Assembly (NCBI RefSeq): GCF_029338375.1
Contig: NZ_CP119805.1
Coordinates: 186,001-250,000, forward strand
Length of the DNA: 64,000 nucleotides
From: Halorussus lipolyticus
GTDB lineage: Archaea > Halobacteriota > Halobacteria > Halobacteriales > Haladaptataceae
Reading direction: 5' to 3'
In this document: positions 25,712-34,295 of the stretch, piece after piece
How the letters are laid out: each line of letters begins with the position of its first letter
Numbering within the stretch: position 1 is the stretch's first letter
Position numbers and translations under genes: made by a program
Notes under the pieces: generated by a model
Databases searched by the model: none
Seen by the model: the letters and a program-made list of their open reading frames with translations, nothing else
Told to the model about the DNA's origin: nothing

Positions 25712-26815
25712 CTACCGATACCCGTCTCGCCCCTCGGCCGCCAAGTCGCGCAGTCGGGCGATTCGCTCCTCGGTCGGCGGGTGGGTCGCCACGTCGAGGG
25801 GGAGACCGGCGAGGGGGTCGTCGCCTGCGTCCTCCTCGGCGTCGGCGCGAACGAGGCCGTGGGGCAGGAAGCAGAGTTCCCGAATCCCGCTCGCTCGCAC
25901 GTCCTCGGTCGGTCTTCCGGCGGCCTCGGCGTCCAGTTTCTCCAAGGCGCTCGCCATCGCAGACGGGTCCCCGGCCAGCAGTGCCCCGGCGCGGTCCGCA
26001 GAGAACTCCCGAGAGCGCGAGAGGACCCCGCTCAGGACCACGACCGGGAGCGCCAGCAGGCCGAGTGCGACCCCGCCGAACAGGACCGTGAACGCGGCGA
26101 ACCCGCCGAAGGCCACGAACGACGCGGCGCTGAACGCCGGCACAGCAACCAGCGCGGTGCTGGCGGCGTAGCCAACGACCGCCGCGAGACCGAGCGCGAG
26201 CGTCCGAGCAGGACCGGACGAGTCCCGGACCAGCGAGTAGTCGTCGTTCGCCAGCGCCGGGAGGAAGGTCGCCAGCGTCATGACCACGGCGTCCCGGTTC
26301 CGGAGGTGCGCGAGTTCGTGGGCAAGCACGGCGTCGAGTTCCGACGCCGAGAGCGCGTCGAGGAGGCCGGTCGAGACCACCACGGTCCCCCTGCGCAGGT
26401 CGCCGACCGTGAAGCAGTTGGCCGTCTCGGTCTCGGCGACGGCGAGGTCCGGCGGCGTCATCTCGGCGGTCTGGGCGAGTCTGCGCAGGCGACGGTGGAG
26501 GTCCGGGTACTCGGTCTCGGAGACCGACCGGGCGTCCGCCGCCCCCAGAAGCTCTCGGCGCGTATATTTAAGTTGTACCCACGCGAGCGCGAGCGTGGAG
26601 AGCGCGACGAGCGCCAACCACCCGACTGCGCCCGCGACGCCGGCCGAATCGCCGGCCCCGCCGACCAGTGCGACGACCCACGGTCTGAACAGATACGCGA
26701 GGACCGCGACGAACGCCGCGTCGGCAACGAGGACCAGCGCGAGGACCGCGGCGATTCGGCGGGTGAGTTCCGAGTCGTCGGGCCGGCGGTCGTCCGAGGA
26801 GCGAGTGGGTGGCAT
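25712..26815 (-). CDS. htpX: M48-family membrane metalloprotease (HtpX-like)
   Basis: 367 residues. Four hydrophobic segments flank the zinc motif HELAH (residues 166-170, with downstream SREFSADRAGA supplying the third ligand). An N-terminal TM pair (IAAVLALVLVADAAFVAVL; ALVALSTLALAWVQL) and the YPDLHRRLRRLA region are typical of HtpX. It likely degrades misfolded membrane proteins at the cytoplasmic face. The ATG at 26815 is chosen; the open frame continues far upstream but is the antisense of the DUF4129 operon. It is divergent from that operon, with about 70 bases between the starts. Confidence 0.9.
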   Translation of the reverse strand: MPPTRSSDDRRPDDSELTRRIAAVLALVLVADAAFVAVLAYLFRPWVVALVGGAGDSAGVAGAVGWLALVALSTLALAWVQLKYTRRELLGAADARSVSETEYPDLHRRLRRLAQTAEMTPPDLAVAETETANCFTVGDLRRGTVVVSTGLLDALSASELDAVLAHELAHLRNRDAVVMTLATFLPALANDDYSLVRDSSGPARTLALGLAAVVGYAASTALVAVPAFSAASFVAFGGFAAFTVLFGGVALGLLALPVVVLSGVLSRSREFSADRAGALLAGDPSAMASALEKLDAEAAGRPTEDVRASGIRELCFLPHGLVRADAEEDAGDDPLAGLPLDVATHPPTEERIARLRDLAAEGRDGYR

Positions 26816-26884
26816 GGAGGGCGAAGTGGGTAGTGCTATGCAGGAGAGGGAAGATATATTTGACTGAAAGTTTTCGTCTCGTTC

Positions 26885-27982
26885 GTGGCACACGAACGCC
26901 GCCGCGCCGCCCTCGCCGCCCTCTGCGTCTTCGCCGTCGCCTTCGCCGCAACCCTCCTGCCCGCCAGCGGTTTCGGGAGCCAACCCGCTGGCGTCGGCGT
27001 CAGTGGCGACGGCCCGGACGCCCCCGTGAGTGGCGACACCGGCCCCGACGACTCCGGTAGCACCTCCAAACAGAACCCCCAGACCTCGACCAACGAGAGT
27101 TCGATGAGCGCGACGGCTTCGGGGAGTGACGAAGACTCCGCCCCGACCGAAACGACCGCGACGGACGAGGCGACGACGACGACAGCGCGCGAGACCACGA
27201 CCGAGGCCGCCTCGAGCGTCGGTGACGTTCTCCGAGGACTGTTCGCCCCTATCGTACTCACCGCGCTCGGTCTCGTTGGTCTGGTCGTCCTCGTCGGATT
27301 CGGGACCGGCGCGCTCGCGGTGAGTAGCGCCACAGCCGGGGCGCTCCCGTTCACGCTCGTCGTCGGCGGGACCCCCATCGGCGAACTCGTCGGCGCGATT
27401 CCGACCCGGACGATGGCCTTCGTCGTCGGTCTCTCGGCGTCGATTCCCCGACTGCTGGATGACGCCGCCGCCCTGACGGGTGAGGTCGGCCGAAGCGCCG
27501 GGACGCTCGTCGTCGGCCTCGCCCGCGGAACCGGCCAAGCCCTCCGGGTCGGCGCGCAGGGGTTGGCAGTCACGTTCGCCGCGATTCCCCGCGCGCTGGC
27601 CGGACTGGGTGCCGGAGCAGGCATTCTCTCCAGTCTCGGCAGTGTCAGCGTGCCGAGTCTCGGCCGAGGAGGAAACGAGAACGATTCCGGGCGAAGCGGC
27701 CCGAGCGGAGACACCGCCGAACCCGACGAGACCGGTCCGCCCTCTGTCGAGGAGGCGTGGGAGACGATGCGCGACCGGGTGCCGGTCAGGAACCGGGACG
27801 CCCGGACGCCCGGCGAAGTCGCCCGAACGGCGGCCAAGAAGGGCTACCCCGACGAGGCCGTCCGGCGACTCACCGACGCCTTCCGGGAGGTCAGATACGG
27901 CGACCTGCCCCGTGACGACCGGACCGACTCGGCCCGGTCGGCGCTCGACCGACTCCGGGACTTCTGGAGGGACGAGAAATGA
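26885..27982 (+). CDS. DUF4129 domain membrane protein
   Basis: 365 residues, GTG start. Signal or TM1 (ALAALCVFAVAFAATLLPAS) is followed by a Thr/Ser/Glu-rich extracellular stretch, a central TM pair (about 115-160), and a C-terminal cytoplasmic DUF4129 domain: SVEEAWETMRDRVPVRNRDA, then RTPGEVARTAAKKGYPDEAV and LTDAFREVRYGD. The family accompanies DUF58 and transglutaminase proteins in envelope-linked MoxR systems. It is the first gene of a four-gene operon in which each junction is an ATGA overlap. Confidence 0.85.
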   Translation: MAHERRRAALAALCVFAVAFAATLLPASGFGSQPAGVGVSGDGPDAPVSGDTGPDDSGSTSKQNPQTSTNESSMSATASGSDEDSAPTETTATDEATTTTARETTTEAASSVGDVLRGLFAPIVLTALGLVGLVVLVGFGTGALAVSSATAGALPFTLVVGGTPIGELVGAIPTRTMAFVVGLSASIPRLLDDAAALTGEVGRSAGTLVVGLARGTGQALRVGAQGLAVTFAAIPRALAGLGAGAGILSSLGSVSVPSLGRGGNENDSGRSGPSGDTAEPDETGPPSVEEAWETMRDRVPVRNRDARTPGEVARTAAKKGYPDEAVRRLTDAFREVRYGDLPRDDRTDSARSALDRLRDFWRDEK

Positions 27983-28773
27983 TTCGCCGGACCGCGAGAC
28001 TCGCCGGCCGCGCCACCGCCAAACTTCGCCAGCCACGGAGCCTCTGGGGTATCGGCGGGGCGTCACTGGCGCTCGCGCTCGGCGTGGCCCTCCTGCCGTG
28101 GCTGTTCCCGGCCGGCGTCTTCCGGCCGATTTCGAGAATCGTCGCCTCGCCGATTGCTATCGTGCTGTTCGGCGTCGTCGCGGGCCTGCTGGGCGCGCAG
28201 GCCCTGCGCCAGACCGCGACCGACGCGGCGGTCGAGAAGAACCGGCGCGAGCGAGGACGAGCGCAGGACCGACGAGGCCGGTCGGCGTCCGACCGATGGA
28301 CGCCCGCCCGACCCCCGGAGAAGGCCTACTACGACGAGTACCGGACGACCGGCGAGGAAATCGACTCGGTGTTCGAGTTGGACCCCGGCGAGTCCGCCGA
28401 CCTCCCGGCCCGGCGACGGAAAGCCCGCAAGCGAATCCGCGAGGTCGCAATCGCGGTCGTCTCTGCCGACGAGAACGTGAGCGAGGAGACCGCCGCTCGG
28501 CGAATCTCGGACGGGACGTGGACCGACGACCCGCGGGCGGCGGCGCTCCTCGGCGGGCGACACCTCGCGCCGCTCCGGACCCGCATCCGCGACTGGGCCA
28601 GCGGCGAGCGGTTCGAGCGGTGGGCGACCCACGCGCTCGACGCAATCGAGGCCCGCGAGCGTGGCGAACCTCCCGAACGCGAGGAAATCCGCGAGCGGGG
28701 CGAGGTAGACGTGGACAGTTCCGATACATATAATTTTAATTCTAAAAGCAATCCAGAGGTGTCTCAGCGATGA
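27979..28773 (+). CDS. DUF7269-like membrane protein
   Basis: 264 residues. Two N-terminal TM helices (LWGIGGASLALALGVALLPW and IVASPIAIVLFGVVAGLLGA) precede a highly charged, Arg-rich cytoplasmic helical domain with the conserved-looking YYDEYRTTGEEIDSVFEL and ADENVSEETAARRISDGTWT. This matches the second protein of haloarchaeal DUF58 operons, annotated DUF7269. Coupled by ATGA overlap to both neighbours. Function unknown; probably a structural component of the complex. Confidence 0.72.
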   Translation: MIRRTARLAGRATAKLRQPRSLWGIGGASLALALGVALLPWLFPAGVFRPISRIVASPIAIVLFGVVAGLLGAQALRQTATDAAVEKNRRERGRAQDRRGRSASDRWTPARPPEKAYYDEYRTTGEEIDSVFELDPGESADLPARRRKARKRIREVAIAVVSADENVSEETAARRISDGTWTDDPRAAALLGGRHLAPLRTRIRDWASGERFERWATHALDAIEARERGEPPEREEIRERGEVDVDSSDTYNFNSKSNPEVSQR

Positions 28774-30302
28774 ACGAGCGAGTCGTCGCCATCGCGCTGA
28801 TGGTCGGCGTCCTCGGCGTCGTCTACTTCGGGGCCTTCCGCGTGACCAGCGCGAGGAGAGACACTCGGAGTCGAAGCGACGGGCAGAGTACCGTCCGGAA
28901 GATGCTGGACCGCGGCAGGGCCGGGTCGAGTGACGGCGAGAGAGCCGAATCCGACGACCCGGATTCGGACGACGACGAGGCGGACGCGGACGACGATGGG
29001 GAATCGAACGCGGACGACGAACCGGCCGTAATCAGGACCGGCCCGCGGTGGAACCCCGGCACGACCGTCGCCCTGCTGGCGGGCGCTGGCGGCATCCTGA
29101 CCAAGAACACGACGATATTCCTCGCGGGCGTCGTCGGATTCGCCTACGCGGCCTACCAGTACGGCACCCGGCCGCCCGCGTTCTCGGTGTCGGTCGAGCG
29201 CGAGATTTCCGAGCGGTCGCCCCTGCCGAGCAGGGAAGTCGAAGTGACCGTCATCGTCCGAAACGACGGCGAGGAGCCAATCGCGGACCTCAGAGTCGTT
29301 GACGGCGTGCCGGAGCGACTCGGCGTCGTGGAAGGCTCACCCCGCCATTGCACCAGTCTCCGGGCGGGCGAGGAGGCCGCCTTCTCCTACTCGGTCCGGG
29401 CACAGCGCGGGACCCACGAGTTCGGACCGACCAGTCTGGTGGCCCGGAACGTCAGCGGGAGCGCCGAACGCCGGTTCGAGCGCGAGGCCGAGGGTCGAAT
29501 CACCTGCGAGACCAGAGCCGACGACGTGCCCCTCCCGGCAGACACCTCGTCGCACCCCGGCCACATCACGACCGACTCGGGCGGCGAGGGCGTCGAGTTC
29601 TACGCCACCCGCGAGTACCAGTCGGCCGACCCGATGAGTCGAATCGACTGGAAGCGATACGCCAAGGTCGGCGAGTTGACCACCGTGGAGTTCCGCGAGA
29701 ACCGGTCGGCGACCGTGATGGTGGTCGTGGACGCCCGAACCCCCGCCAGAGTCGCCCAGCGGGCGGGCGAACCCGACGCGGTGGAGTTGAGCGAGTACGC
29801 CGCCGAGCGACTCGCCGAGGCCTTCGTCCGGCGCAACGACAGGGTGGGACTGGCCGTCTTCGGCCCGGCAGAGACCTACCTCGCGCCCGGCGGCGGCGAC
29901 GAGCAGGTCGCCCGATTCCGGGCCGAACTCGACGCCAGCGCCCGCGAGCGAACGCCGACCGCGGGCATCTTCGACGACAGTCGGCAAAATCGGGCGAACG
30001 AATCCCGCTTCGACACCCTCCGCAAGCGGATGCCTGACTCGGCCCAAGTCGTGTTCCTCTCGCCGATGGCCGACGACTACGCCGTCGAGGTCGCAAAGCG
30101 ATTCCGGGCCTACGGCCACGCCGTGACGGTCGTGAGTCCAGACGTGACGGGGACCGACACGCCCGGCGGCGGCGTCGAGCGAATCGAGCGCGCCCGGCGA
30201 CTCGCCGAGGTCCGGACCGGTGAGATTCGGGTGGCCGACTGGTCGCCCGACGACCCGATACGGGTCGCCATCTCGAAGGCGACCGCGAGGTGGTCGGGAT
30301 GA
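28770..30302 (+). CDS. DUF58 domain protein
   Basis: 510 residues. N-terminal TM helix, a very acidic linker (about 45-90), a second TM pair (about 95-130), then a cupredoxin-like beta domain (ISERSPLPSREVEVTVIV) and the DUF58 core with DPMSRIDWKRYAKVGELTTVE (here split: DPMSRIDWKRYA / KVGELTTVEFREN). A von Willebrand A-like fold follows (ATVMVVVDARTPA with DxR replacing the usual DxS of MIDAS, so metal binding is doubtful). DUF58 proteins act with MoxR AAA ATPases in envelope maturation; no moxR is in this operon. Confidence 0.87.
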   Translation: MNERVVAIALMVGVLGVVYFGAFRVTSARRDTRSRSDGQSTVRKMLDRGRAGSSDGERAESDDPDSDDDEADADDDGESNADDEPAVIRTGPRWNPGTTVALLAGAGGILTKNTTIFLAGVVGFAYAAYQYGTRPPAFSVSVEREISERSPLPSREVEVTVIVRNDGEEPIADLRVVDGVPERLGVVEGSPRHCTSLRAGEEAAFSYSVRAQRGTHEFGPTSLVARNVSGSAERRFEREAEGRITCETRADDVPLPADTSSHPGHITTDSGGEGVEFYATREYQSADPMSRIDWKRYAKVGELTTVEFRENRSATVMVVVDARTPARVAQRAGEPDAVELSEYAAERLAEAFVRRNDRVGLAVFGPAETYLAPGGGDEQVARFRAELDASARERTPTAGIFDDSRQNRANESRFDTLRKRMPDSAQVVFLSPMADDYAVEVAKRFRAYGHAVTVVSPDVTGTDTPGGGVERIERARRLAEVRTGEIRVADWSPDDPIRVAISKATARWSG

Positions 30303-31783
30303 ACGGACGCGACTCCGGTGGTCCCGAACGAGGAGCGACCAGTTTCGGCGGAACCGTCGCGCTCGTCGTGACCGCGCTGGTCGGCATCGCGCTCGGGGTC
30401 GCCGAGGGTGCCCTCTGGCCCACGCTCGGCGGACTCGCGGGAGCGGTGATTTCTGCGCTCGGCGTCAGGGCAATGCAGTCCGAGGCCAACGCCCGGCGGG
30501 CGGTCGGAAGCGTCGGCGTCGTCGTCGGCGCGTCGATATTCGCCGGCGTGGCGGTGGTCGGGGGCGAAGCGGTCGCGCTGTTGGTCGGAATCTCAGCGGC
30601 GGGGGCAGGAATCAACGCCATCGTCTCGTTCGACGCGCGAGTCGAGCAACCGGCGGTTGAAGCCGTCTGGCGGTCGGCGACCCTCCTCACGGTCGGGGCG
30701 GTCGTCGCAGTCGCCGTCCACCTCGGGATGGTCGGCGCGATGGGGCGACTGGCGGGTGCCGGCGTCTCGGGCCTGCTGTCGGCCAGTGCGCTCGCCCTGC
30801 TGGTGGTCCTGCAGGTCGAAATCTTCGTCCTCGCCGAGTTGATGCGCCTCGCGGTGCCGATACTCGACCGGTGGCTCCCCGAAAATCGGGACGTTCGCGG
30901 GGCGACGCTGGCCCGGTTCGACTTCCGATTCGAGGACGCCCCGCGGGCCTACTGGGCCGCGTTCGCGGCGCAGGTCGCGCTGGCGCTGAGTTCGTGGGGA
31001 CCGCGGTGGTTCGCCGTGTTCCTCGACCTGCTGTCGGTGCTGGGGAGAACGGTCGAACTCCTGTTGACCACCGGCGTCCTGCACGTCCCGCTTTCGGTCG
31101 GCATTCTGGGACTGCTCGGCGTCCTGCTCGCTCGGGGCCTGCAAGCCCTGTTCGTGAGTTGGGCCGGGAGCGACCCGCCGCGGGCGGTGGCGCTCTCGGC
31201 CGGTGGTCTCGTGACGCTCGGGGTCGCCCTCGTCCTCGGCGTCTGGGCCGGGTCCGAAACCGTGGTGTCCTCGGCGGGGTCCGGAGTCGCCAACACGGTC
31301 GGCAACGTGGGACTGGCCGGTGTGGTCGCCGGTGCGGTGGCCACAGCGCTGTTCACCGTCGCCGCCGTCCGGCGCGCGCTGGCCACGGTGGTCGCGCCGT
31401 GGGTCGCCACGGAGTCGGCCACCGGGTTCGCTATCGCCGGCGTGGCGCTGTTCGTGGCTTCGCTCGTCGTCGCCGAGGCCGGCGGGTCCGCGCTCGCCGC
31501 GCTGGCGGGCGTTGCGGGCGCGCTCGTGGTCCACGACCTCGGGACCAACGCGGTGGGCCTCGGGGTTCAAATCGGGCGCGAGGCCGAGACCCGGACCGGC
31601 GAGTCTGCCCACGCCGTCGGGAGTCTGCTGGTCGGCGCTGGCGGGGTCGCGCTGGCGGGCGCGACGGCGTTCGTCATGGGTCGGGTCGAGTTCTCGGTCC
31701 CAGCGTGGCGGGCGAGACTCGCCGTCGCGCTCCTGCTGGTCGCGGTGCTGTGCTTCGCGGTCCTGTTCGAGCGTGATGAGTAG
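30299..31783 (+). CDS. DUF7519-like polytopic membrane protein
   Basis: 494 residues and about 12 hydrophobic segments. It begins MNGRDSGGPERG at the ATG overlapping the DUF58 stop (ATGA at 30299-30302); an ATG nine bases upstream is a less likely alternative. It has almost no charged loops except a cytoplasmic patch near residues 180-210 (RWLPENRDVRGATLARFDFR). It is the fourth gene of the DUF58 operon and matches the DUF7519 position there. Transport-like appearance, but no known transporter signature. Confidence 0.72.
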   Translation: MNGRDSGGPERGATSFGGTVALVVTALVGIALGVAEGALWPTLGGLAGAVISALGVRAMQSEANARRAVGSVGVVVGASIFAGVAVVGGEAVALLVGISAAGAGINAIVSFDARVEQPAVEAVWRSATLLTVGAVVAVAVHLGMVGAMGRLAGAGVSGLLSASALALLVVLQVEIFVLAELMRLAVPILDRWLPENRDVRGATLARFDFRFEDAPRAYWAAFAAQVALALSSWGPRWFAVFLDLLSVLGRTVELLLTTGVLHVPLSVGILGLLGVLLARGLQALFVSWAGSDPPRAVALSAGGLVTLGVALVLGVWAGSETVVSSAGSGVANTVGNVGLAGVVAGAVATALFTVAAVRRALATVVAPWVATESATGFAIAGVALFVASLVVAEAGGSALAALAGVAGALVVHDLGTNAVGLGVQIGREAETRTGESAHAVGSLLVGAGGVALAGATAFVMGRVEFSVPAWRARLAVALLLVAVLCFAVLFERDE

Positions 31784-31957
31784 AGACGTATTCTCGTTTT
31801 GTTTCCGATTAGAGAGGGATGGTAGACAATTAGATGGATTGGCGTGACGGGCAAGCGACTGGGCGTCGTCGCGCGAAGCGAGGTAATTGAAGATTTCGGC
31901 GGTCTCGGAGTCGCGGGTTTCAAGTTGGCGTACACCCTCCGATACTGGTGTATCCAG

Positions 31958-32152
31958 ATGACGAACGTCGGTCGTCGGTTGGCACTCGCCATTCTCGTCG
32001 TGGTCACCGGAAGCGTCGTGAAGGCGCTTCAACCCCAGTTCGGCGTCACCTACCCCCAGTCGGTGGTGTACCTCCTCCGAGGAGTCGCCGCGGTGGCCGC
32101 GCTGTTCGTCATGTACTACGGCTTTCGGTTGACCGCCGAGAGCAAGGAGTGA
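31958..32152 (+). CDS. Small two-span membrane protein (64 aa)
   Basis: 64 residues: TM1 RRLALAILVVVTGSVV, a short loop (LQPQFGVTYPQSV) and TM2 GVAAVAALFVMYYGFRL. The internal ATG at 31958 is used because the preceding in-frame residues lack coding character. Function unknown. Confidence 0.6.
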   Translation: MTNVGRRLALAILVVVTGSVVKALQPQFGVTYPQSVVYLLRGVAAVAALFVMYYGFRLTAESKE

Positions 32153-32165
32153 GACCGCGACGCCG

Positions 32166-32561
32166 TTATTCTCTGTCCGCCCCGAGGACCATCACCTTCA
32201 CCCGCGCCACCGCGTCGAAGTCCCGGAGGCGGTAGACCAGACCCCGGACCTCTTCGGCCGGTCCCTCGCAGAAGGCGGTTTCCATGCACCACTCGCCCTT
32301 GTGGACGTGATTGGTCGCGGTAATCACGTCGCCGAACTCGTGTTGGACCGAGTGGAGGTCCCGAATCACCGGGTCGTGTTCGTAGTCGTAGGCCAGCACG
32401 GCCATCACCTCGCCTTCGGCCGATTCGAGTTCGGCGTGGGACTCGACGTACTCGCGCATGGCCTCCCTGATGGCCCGCGAACGAGAGTCGAGGCCCTCGG
32501 CCTGCCACGTCTCGTCGAACGCCGAGAGGACCTCCTCGGGAACGTTGAGGCTGGTTCGCAT
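32166..32561 (-). CDS. NikR-like ribbon-helix-helix regulator
   Basis: 131 residues. N-terminal ribbon-helix-helix (MRTSLNVPEEVLSAFDETWQ, LDSRSRAIREAMREYV) and a C-terminal ACT-like metal domain. Ligand-like His74, His85 and His87 keep the spacing of NikR (11 and 13), but the cysteine, Cys92, is five instead of six residues after the third His. It may bind nickel with altered geometry or another metal. No nickel transporter is adjacent. Start at 32561 follows the RHH strand position. Confidence 0.8.
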   Translation of the reverse strand: MRTSLNVPEEVLSAFDETWQAEGLDSRSRAIREAMREYVESHAELESAEGEVMAVLAYDYEHDPVIRDLHSVQHEFGDVITATNHVHKGEWCMETAFCEGPAEEVRGLVYRLRDFDAVARVKVMVLGADRE

Positions 32562-32726
32562 GGCTTCGGGTTGGTCCCGACCGGGGATGGATATTTCGGG
32601 TTCGAGGCCCGAGGCAGTCGTCCCGAGACCGGGCCACCGTCGAATCGCCGTCCGACCCGACGTTAAGCCCCAGATACTGACGATACGCGGGCTATAACTT
32701 TGCTTTCGCTTCCCGTAGACCACGGC

Positions 32727-33977
32727 ATGGAGCGAGAGAACTCACGACGGCGGTTCCTACAATGGAGCGTCGCCGGCGGCGTCGCACCGCTCGCCGGCCA
32801 CTCAGCCACCGCAGAGACCGACCGCTCGAACACCCTCCGAATCGAGAGCGACGGCGGCGGGTTCGGCGTCTACGAGTTCACGGTCAGCGGCGACCTGAAA
32901 CAGCGAGATAGCGGCGATACCGTCAGCGGCCCGCACGCCGTTGGCAACGTCGGCCCGGAGCGCGGCACCGACACGTTCGACTACTCCGGGGAAATCACCG
33001 GCCTCGTCCTCGCGGGTCCGGCGACGCTCTACCGGAACGGAACGACAGTCTCGTCGTCGTCCTTCCCGCGCCCCGCAGGGTCGCTCACCGCCGGCGACTT
33101 CGACGCCAACTCCGGCGCGAACAGACTCGCAATCCGGAGCGAGGGCGGCGGTGTCGCGGCCTACGAATTCGCGGTGGAGAGCAACCTCCGGCAACTCGAC
33201 AGCGGCGATACGGTGGGAAACGACCGGGCAGTCGGCCACGTCGGCCCGGACCGAGGAGCCGACGAGTTCGCCTTCGAGGGGAGCGTCACCGCGTTCGCGC
33301 TCGCCGGCCCCGCAATCGTCTCGCTGAACGGGAGCCAAGTCACCCAGTCCCGACCCTCCCAGACCGTCTCGCGCGGGAGTCCGAAGGCGAACGTCACGGC
33401 CCAACCGGACACCACGGTCCTGTTCGAGACCGAGACCAGCGACTACCCCGGCGAGTACATCCGGTCGGAGTGGTACGTGGACGGCGAGTGGCGACCCGGC
33501 CCGGACCTGTTCTACGGCGGTCTCAACTCGGCCAGTCGCACGACGTTCACCCACCGGTTCGACTCGACGGGCACCTACCGGGTCCGCTCGGAGGTCTACC
33601 GCGAGAACGAGTCGTCCAGAGAGGGCGACGACCCGCTCGGCGTGGTCGAATGGACCGTCGAGGTCGGCCCCGGCGGAAATCGCGCGCCGATAGTCGAGCG
33701 CCGGAATCCGAGGGCCAACATCCTCCGAACCTCCCGCCAGACCACCGAGAGAGTCGAGTTCGAGGTGTCAGCGACCGACCCCGACAGCCGACTCGACCGC
33801 ATCGTCTGGTGGATAGCGCAGGGCGATTCGGTCCACGGCGTCTCGCAAGTCGGCGGCGACTACGACACCGCCAGTATCACCTACGACATCGACCCCGGCC
33901 TCCCCTTCGGCGCGTACGCCATCGACCGGCAGGGAGCCATCTCGCGGTGGCGCGGATGGAACATCAAAGAGGAGTAA
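32727..33977 (+). CDS. Tat-exported protein with duplicated beta modules and PKD-like domains
   Basis: 416 residues. Signal SRRRFLQWSVAGGVAPLAG, then two copies of a roughly 80-residue module (NTLRIESDGGGFGVYEF to about 110; NRLAIRSEGGGVAAYEF to about 205) sharing DSGDTV, VGPxRG and a final NG. Downstream are two PKD/Ig-like segments (PDTTVLFETETSDYPG; RVEFEVSATDPDSRLDRIV). The modules are reminiscent of repeats in haloarchaeal secreted glycoside-related or S-layer-associated proteins. No enzymatic motif. Confidence 0.78.
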   Translation: MERENSRRRFLQWSVAGGVAPLAGHSATAETDRSNTLRIESDGGGFGVYEFTVSGDLKQRDSGDTVSGPHAVGNVGPERGTDTFDYSGEITGLVLAGPATLYRNGTTVSSSSFPRPAGSLTAGDFDANSGANRLAIRSEGGGVAAYEFAVESNLRQLDSGDTVGNDRAVGHVGPDRGADEFAFEGSVTAFALAGPAIVSLNGSQVTQSRPSQTVSRGSPKANVTAQPDTTVLFETETSDYPGEYIRSEWYVDGEWRPGPDLFYGGLNSASRTTFTHRFDSTGTYRVRSEVYRENESSREGDDPLGVVEWTVEVGPGGNRAPIVERRNPRANILRTSRQTTERVEFEVSATDPDSRLDRIVWWIAQGDSVHGVSQVGGDYDTASITYDIDPGLPFGAYAIDRQGAISRWRGWNIKEE

Positions 33978-33993
33978 GGAGACCGACACCAGC

Positions 33994-34029
33994 AAAACGT
34001 AAACGCAAACGAAAACGGAAACGTAAACG
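33994..34029 (-). terminator. Six-unit hexamer array, likely U-rich terminator of the zinc-ribbon gene
   Basis: Six consecutive NAAACG units on the plus strand, read as CGTTTN on the minus strand, directly abutting the TAG of the gene at 34030-34173. It lies between two convergent genes. U-rich tracts terminate archaeal transcription, so the array can terminate minus-strand transcripts. Confidence 0.55.
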
Positions 34030-34173
34030 CTACTGGGACCCCCAGTCGGAGATGCCCAGCACCGAATCGCACTCGGGGCAGGTCCAGACTTTCGGGGTAC
34101 TCGCGCGGTCTGCTTGCTCCAGTCGCTCGGCCCAGTCGGTCACGTCGGACTCGCAGTGCGGACACTTTGCCAT
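34030..34173 (-). CDS. Zinc-ribbon microprotein (47 aa)
   Basis: Reads MAKCPHCESDVTDWAERLEQ, then ADRASTPKVWTCPECDSVLG and ISDWGSQ. Two CxxC knuckles, CPHC and CPEC, are about 28 residues apart, one complete zinc ribbon. Haloarchaeal HVO-type zinc microproteins have this size. Convergent with the exported protein at 32727. Confidence 0.78.
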   Translation of the reverse strand: MAKCPHCESDVTDWAERLEQADRASTPKVWTCPECDSVLGISDWGSQ

Positions 34174-34262
34174 GCCACGATTTACCACAACTTTCGGCTT
34201 GTAGTTTGGGGCGGTCGCTTTCCGCGGACGCTCCCGCTAATCCGACCGACTCGACAGGGACA

Positions 34263-34271
34263 AAATTATAA
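34263..34271 (+). promoter_or_regulatory. TATA box for the membrane-anchored wHTH gene
   Basis: AAATTATAA, about 30 bases before the ATG at 34296; predicts a leaderless transcript. Confidence 0.55.
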
Positions 34272-34295
34272 CCCGGTTGACCGCAACAAGCCGAT

